From Paraburkholderia sp. C35 (GTDB taxonomy: Bacteria > Pseudomonadota > Gammaproteobacteria > Burkholderiales > Burkholderiaceae), in NCBI RefSeq assembly GCF_003121405.1, contig NZ_QBUY01000021.1, positions 37,583 to 101,582 of the forward strand: a stretch of 64,000 nucleotides of DNA, given 5' to 3'. Each line of letters starts with the position of its first letter. The first letter of the stretch is position 1. The translations under genes and the position numbers were made by a program. The notes below the pieces were generated by a model, which worked only from the letters and a program-made list of their open reading frames with translations, ran no database searches and was not told where the DNA came from. Positions 61,501 through 64,000 of the stretch are shown piece after piece.

Positions 61501-63834
61501 TCGAGCATCGTGATGTCGGGTGGCACGGCAAGCGCGACCGTGGTGAACAGCGGCGGTGCATCGCTTGTGAATTCCGGCGGTACGGCGAGCGGAACGGTGG
61601 TGAACAACGGCGGCAGCGAAGTCGTGTCGGGCGGCACCACGGTCGGCACGTCCGTCGGCAGCGGCGGGCAGCAGACGGTGACGGACGGCGGCAAGACCAG
61701 CGGCACGACCGTCGCTTCGGGCGGCTCGCAAAATGTCGGCTCCGGTGGCGTCACGTCGGGCACCGCGGTGGCGTCGGGTGGCTCGCAGCCGGTTGGCGCG
61801 GGCGGCGTCACGAACGGGACGTCGGTGGCTTCCGGGGGCTCGCAGTCGGTTGGGTCCGGCGGCGTCCCGTCGGGCCCGGCGGTCGCGTCGGGCGGCTTGC
61901 AGACCGTCGGTGCGGGCGGCGTGACGTCGGGCACGACCGTCGCGTCGGGCGGCTTGCAGACCGTCGGTGCGGGCGGCGTGACGTCGGGCACGATGGTGTC
62001 GTCGGGTGGCACGCAGGATGTCCTGTCGGGCGGCACGGCGAACGGCTCTATCGTCGCGAGCGGCGGCGTGCAGACGGTATCGAGCGGGGCAAGCGTGAGC
62101 GGCACGCAGGTGTTGAGCGGCGGCACACCACATCTGTTCGGGTCGCTAACCAATCCCGTGGTCTCGTCGGGCGGCACGCTGACTATCGGCCCGGGCACGG
62201 CGGCGGGCGATCTCGTCGGCAACACGGCCAACGATGGCCTGCTGGTGTTCAACCGCCCCGATGCAATCACTTACGCGGGCAACGTCACGGGTGCGGGCCG
62301 CATCGAGCAGCAAGGCACCGGCACCGTTGCACTGAACGGCGACAGCCACCTGTTCACAGGCGCCACCGAGGTGATGAAAGGCACGCTCGCCGTCGGCGAT
62401 ATCGACAATCCGGGCGCGCAGCTTGGCGGCGATGTGATCGTCGATGCGCCGGGCACGTTGCGCGGACATGGCTCGATCGTGGGCAGCGTGACCAACAACG
62501 GCGTGGTGAGGCCGGGCGGTTCGATCGGCTCGCTGACCGTCGCCGGCAACTATGCGCAGGCGGGCACGGCGACGCTCGCGATCGAAGTCAACCCGACGTC
62601 CGGTTCGCAGTTGCGGGTAGGCGGCGCGGCGACGCTGAACGGCGGATTGCGGATCGTGTATGACCCCGGCACGTATCAGGCCACGCGCTATGCGATCGTG
62701 ACGGCGGGCACGGGCGTGAGCGGACGCTTTACGAATGTATCGGGGACACTCGCGAGCGGTGCGAATCTCGGCGCGTTGCAGCAATCGGTCGAGTACGCTG
62801 CGAACGAAGTCGATCTGGTGTTGAGCGGGCTCGGCCAGCAGCCGACCGGCGACAGCACGCCCGTCGGCGGCCCTGCCGGTACGCCCGTCGGCGTGATGAT
62901 CGTCGCGCCTGCCGATACCAGTATCTACACCGCGCTCGGCACGACGCTGGCCCTTTCCGCGCAGACGACGAACGCAGCGCTGCTCGAACGCATTGCGCTA
63001 TCGGACTACACGTGGACGGGCAAGTCGGTGTGGGCGAACGCGACGGGATCGCAGACGAAGCTGCATGGCACCGGCAGCGCACCGGGTTTCGAAGCGCGCA
63101 ACTATGGCTTCATCGCGGGTCTGGACAGCCGGCTCGGCGCGTACACGGTGGGTGTTGCGGGCAGCTACAACCATAATGACATCAGCGAAGACGGCACGGG
63201 CGATTCGGGCACGACGGACGCCCTGCGCGCCGCAGTATATGGCGCGAGAACATACGGACCCGTCGACGTATCGGCGGCGCTCGGTGCAGGCGTCGATTTT
63301 CTGTCGCAGAAGCGGCCTTTTGGCGCCGTCGGGACGGCCCAGGGCGATCACGTTGGACAGGAGATGTCGGCTGCCGCGCAGGCAGCGCTGCCGCTCGCGC
63401 TCGGCGGCGTCAAGGTGACGCCGCGCATCGGCTTGCGCTTTTCGTATCTGCATGCGAACGGGTTTGGCGAAAGCGGCGCGAATGGGCAGGATCTGACCGT
63501 CGATGCCGATAATGTGCGCAGTCTGCAGCCCTATGCGCAGGTGTCGTTTGGGAAGGATTTTGGTAATGCGCTCCGGCCGATGAATGTCGAGGTGCGGGTG
63601 GGGTATGCGCGTGAGTTGCTCGGTAGCGGGCGAACTGTGACGGTCGGTGCGCAGGATGGCACCGTGTTTGCGGCGTCGGGTGTGACGCTGCCGCGGGATC
63701 AGTTGACCGCGGGGGTGAGTGTTGGTGTGCAGCCAGTGAAATCGCTGAGTGTGGCGGTTGAGTATGATGCCGTGTTGGCGACTGGGCATGCTTCGGCGCA
63801 GGCGGGGCATGTGGAGATTCGGTATCGGTTTTGA
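58534..63834 (+). CDS. AIDA-repeat self-associating autotransporter adhesin (AIDA-I/TibA-like)
   Basis: 1,766 residues. An extended basic signal region (~45 residues, ending ALAQTT) is followed by dozens of 19-residue AIDA repeats of the form SGGTTVSSGGTQTVxSGGxA over residues ~60-1210. These are the strand-loop-strand acceptors of heptosyltransferases. Four copies of a longer unit starting GAAL(I/V)TNTSATV lie in the middle. A PATR-like linker (GAGRIEQQGTGTVALNGDSHLFTGATEV) and a pertactin-like segment precede the C-terminal ~280-residue barrel, ending VEIRYRF. Expected roles: adhesion, autoaggregation and biofilm formation, probably glycosylated by the upstream enzyme. GGGGAA precedes the ATG. 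Confidence 0.92.
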   Translation: MKRMTWRRVDAVRAFGRRYRRCSRLLGMLLAALTLQPWFAQGALAQTTVAAGDTETGATIGGTEDVLGKTVNNIVTSGGVQTVLSGGVTSGTRVSAGGTQAVSSGGLAQTTSVGSGGVLQVSSGGVARSTTVNGGMDVVEAGGTVSATTLLASASEVVSSGGLASGTTVSSGSMQTVMGGGVASGTVVRNAGSVVVSSGGLARGTTVSSGASIVISAGGSGSRTIVSSGGVDSVYGTDTSATISNGGTQNVYAGATASATTVASGGQSIVSSGGSTSGTILNSGTLTVSAGGHATRTTINAGGIDNVAGIDTSATVAASGRLIVSSGGVASATAVNSNGQASVGSGGSIIGAVVSGGTLTVSAGGSATSTILSAGGTENVQGTDTSASVRSGGMQNVLSGGAATSATVSNGGRQTVSSGGTASGTKVLSGGTIAVSSGASATGIVQSSGAALITNTSATVSGTNSGGAFSVSGGTANNVLLENGGTLTVLAGNSATSTHIVNQGSAVVLAGASANSTTVGNGGTLTVSSGGTATNVTQQAGAALITNTSATVAGTNSANGATNAFSISNGVAQGVFVEAGGSLTVLSGTTATGTQVGNRGSAIVQNGGTASTTTVSNGGQLLVSSGGTASGATVNSGGQLIVSGGGKALNVTQSAGAALITNTSATVSGNNVSGSFSIVSGNAQNVIVENGGQLSVLAGDTATHTTAGSGGLVTVSAGGTTLDTSVGSGGAHTVLTNGSATSTTVSSGGKLTVSSGGTATAVSQQAGAALVTNTSATVSGVNANGSFSIVSGIAQDVIVENGGALTVLAGDTAYNTSVGSGGLESVLAGGTASGSFVTSGGSEVVSAGGTALGTTVTSNGSQTVFGTASGTTAMAGGSVIVSAGGTPSRTVVSSGGQEIVSSGATAQGTQVVSGGTQQVAGGTTSNTQVSSGGQQLVSSGGITRGTQVSSGGTQTVLSGGATSGTLRSGGTQFVSSGGTAAATSVGSGGSSIVMSGGTASATVVNSGGASLVNSGGTASGTVVNNGGSEVVSGGTTVGTSVGSGGQQTVTDGGKTSGTTVASGGSQNVGSGGVTSGTAVASGGSQPVGAGGVTNGTSVASGGSQSVGSGGVPSGPAVASGGLQTVGAGGVTSGTTVASGGLQTVGAGGVTSGTMVSSGGTQDVLSGGTANGSIVASGGVQTVSSGASVSGTQVLSGGTPHLFGSLTNPVVSSGGTLTIGPGTAAGDLVGNTANDGLLVFNRPDAITYAGNVTGAGRIEQQGTGTVALNGDSHLFTGATEVMKGTLAVGDIDNPGAQLGGDVIVDAPGTLRGHGSIVGSVTNNGVVRPGGSIGSLTVAGNYAQAGTATLAIEVNPTSGSQLRVGGAATLNGGLRIVYDPGTYQATRYAIVTAGTGVSGRFTNVSGTLASGANLGALQQSVEYAANEVDLVLSGLGQQPTGDSTPVGGPAGTPVGVMIVAPADTSIYTALGTTLALSAQTTNAALLERIALSDYTWTGKSVWANATGSQTKLHGTGSAPGFEARNYGFIAGLDSRLGAYTVGVAGSYNHNDISEDGTGDSGTTDALRAAVYGARTYGPVDVSAALGAGVDFLSQKRPFGAVGTAQGDHVGQEMSAAAQAALPLALGGVKVTPRIGLRFSYLHANGFGESGANGQDLTVDADNVRSLQPYAQVSFGKDFGNALRPMNVEVRVGYARELLGSGRTVTVGAQDGTVFAASGVTLPRDQLTAGVSVGVQPVKSLSVAVEYDAVLATGHASAQAGHVEIRYRF
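61690..62010 (+). repeat. Near-identical 57-bp tandem repeats inside the AIDA autotransporter gene
   Basis: About six consecutive 19-codon units (GGVTSGTTVASGGLQTVGA type) with very high DNA identity. The copies starting at 61882 and 61939 are identical for ~55 bases. Such perfect short tandem repeats expand and contract by slippage, so repeat number probably varies between strains. Confidence 0.85.
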
Positions 63835-63890
63835 TTTTTTTGTTTTGGTTTTTTGGTTTTTGCTTTTTGGTTTTTGGTTTTTGTACTTTT
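63832..63890. repeat. T-rich low-complexity tract after the autotransporter
   Basis: Repeated TTTTTGG/TTTTTGC units immediately after the stop codon. A simple-sequence tract on the coding strand; it may help end transcription but there is no stem before it. Confidence 0.7.
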
Positions 63891-63947
63891 GCTGGCATCC
63901 GCGGTTTGTTAGTGGTGCTTCATGCGTCGCCCCTGTGCGGGGCAGCA

Positions 63948-63981
63948 CCTACTTTTCTTTGCCGCGGCAAAGAAAAGTAGG
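63948..63981. repeat. 34-bp perfect palindrome with GCCGCGGC centre
   Basis: Arms of 17 bases (63948-63964 and 63965-63981) are exact reverse complements: CCTACTTTTCTTTGCCG and its complement. Preceded by GGGGCAGCA and followed by AAAAGAAAGCCGC. I recall very similar intergenic elements being common in Burkholderia genomes, probably a dispersed repeat or bidirectional terminator. Confidence 0.65.
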
Positions 63982-64000
63982 CAAAAGAAAGCCGCTGAAC

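Noticed and set aside
61690..62010. Regularly spaced repeats resembling a CRISPR array
   Set aside because: The 57-bp period is 19 codons in frame within an AIDA-repeat protein; there are no distinct spacers and no cas genes.

Overview
The window is GC-rich, densely coded DNA of a beta-proteobacterium. Gene content and codon use point to Burkholderiales, most likely Paraburkholderia or Caballeronia (inference; no rRNA or other marker gene is present). It reads as an accessory, chromosome-2-like stretch of catabolic operons, iron uptake and very large surface proteins. I saw no tRNA, rRNA, CRISPR array, insertion sequence or phage gene.

Layout. 1-3.9 kb: the 3' part of an RND efflux pump and its outer-membrane channel. 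3.9-8.0 kb: antABC (anthranilate 1,2-dioxygenase) with an AraC/XylS-type regulator. 8.1-9.1 kb: a CAP-domain lipoprotein. 9.3-19.7 kb: a lipid-modification and oxidative-stress island controlled by an ECF sigma factor. It holds a flavin oxidoreductase, DUF1365, two cyclopropane-synthase-like methyltransferases, a lipocalin, DUF1295, MntH, a secreted ferritin-like protein, and sigma/anti-sigma. 20.2-31.1 kb: an iron region with two Fur-box-like sites, a nitroreductase/unknown/ExbB-like trio, an AraC regulator, a TonB-dependent receptor, a PvdE-type exporter and FhuDBC. 31.1-41.1 kb: one 3,341-residue autotransporter. 41.7-47.2 kb: a GntP/porin/SelA-like/IclR/RidA catabolic cluster. 47.2-56.5 kb: a nine-gene operon that appears to encode uptake and complete breakdown of triuret/biuret. 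57.1-63.8 kb: an autotransporter heptosyltransferase and its AIDA-repeat autotransporter.

How the genes work together. In the sigma-factor island, four promoters share an almost identical bipartite motif, TGCATCC-N16-CGTA. They precede the flavin oxidoreductase operon, the DUF1295 operon, the ferritin-like gene and the sigma gene itself, so the island reads as one autoregulated regulon. The gene set mirrors the mycobacterial sigK locus (Rv0449c-Rv0444c). In the 47-56 kb operon, a BMP-type ABC importer is interleaved with two isochorismatase-fold hydrolases (one closely resembling biuret hydrolase BiuH), an AtzH/HpxZ-family protein and allophanate hydrolase AtzF. Together these can be ordered into triuret -> carboxybiuret -> biuret -> allophanate -> ammonia + CO2. 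The triuret step is inference; the biuret and allophanate steps are well supported.
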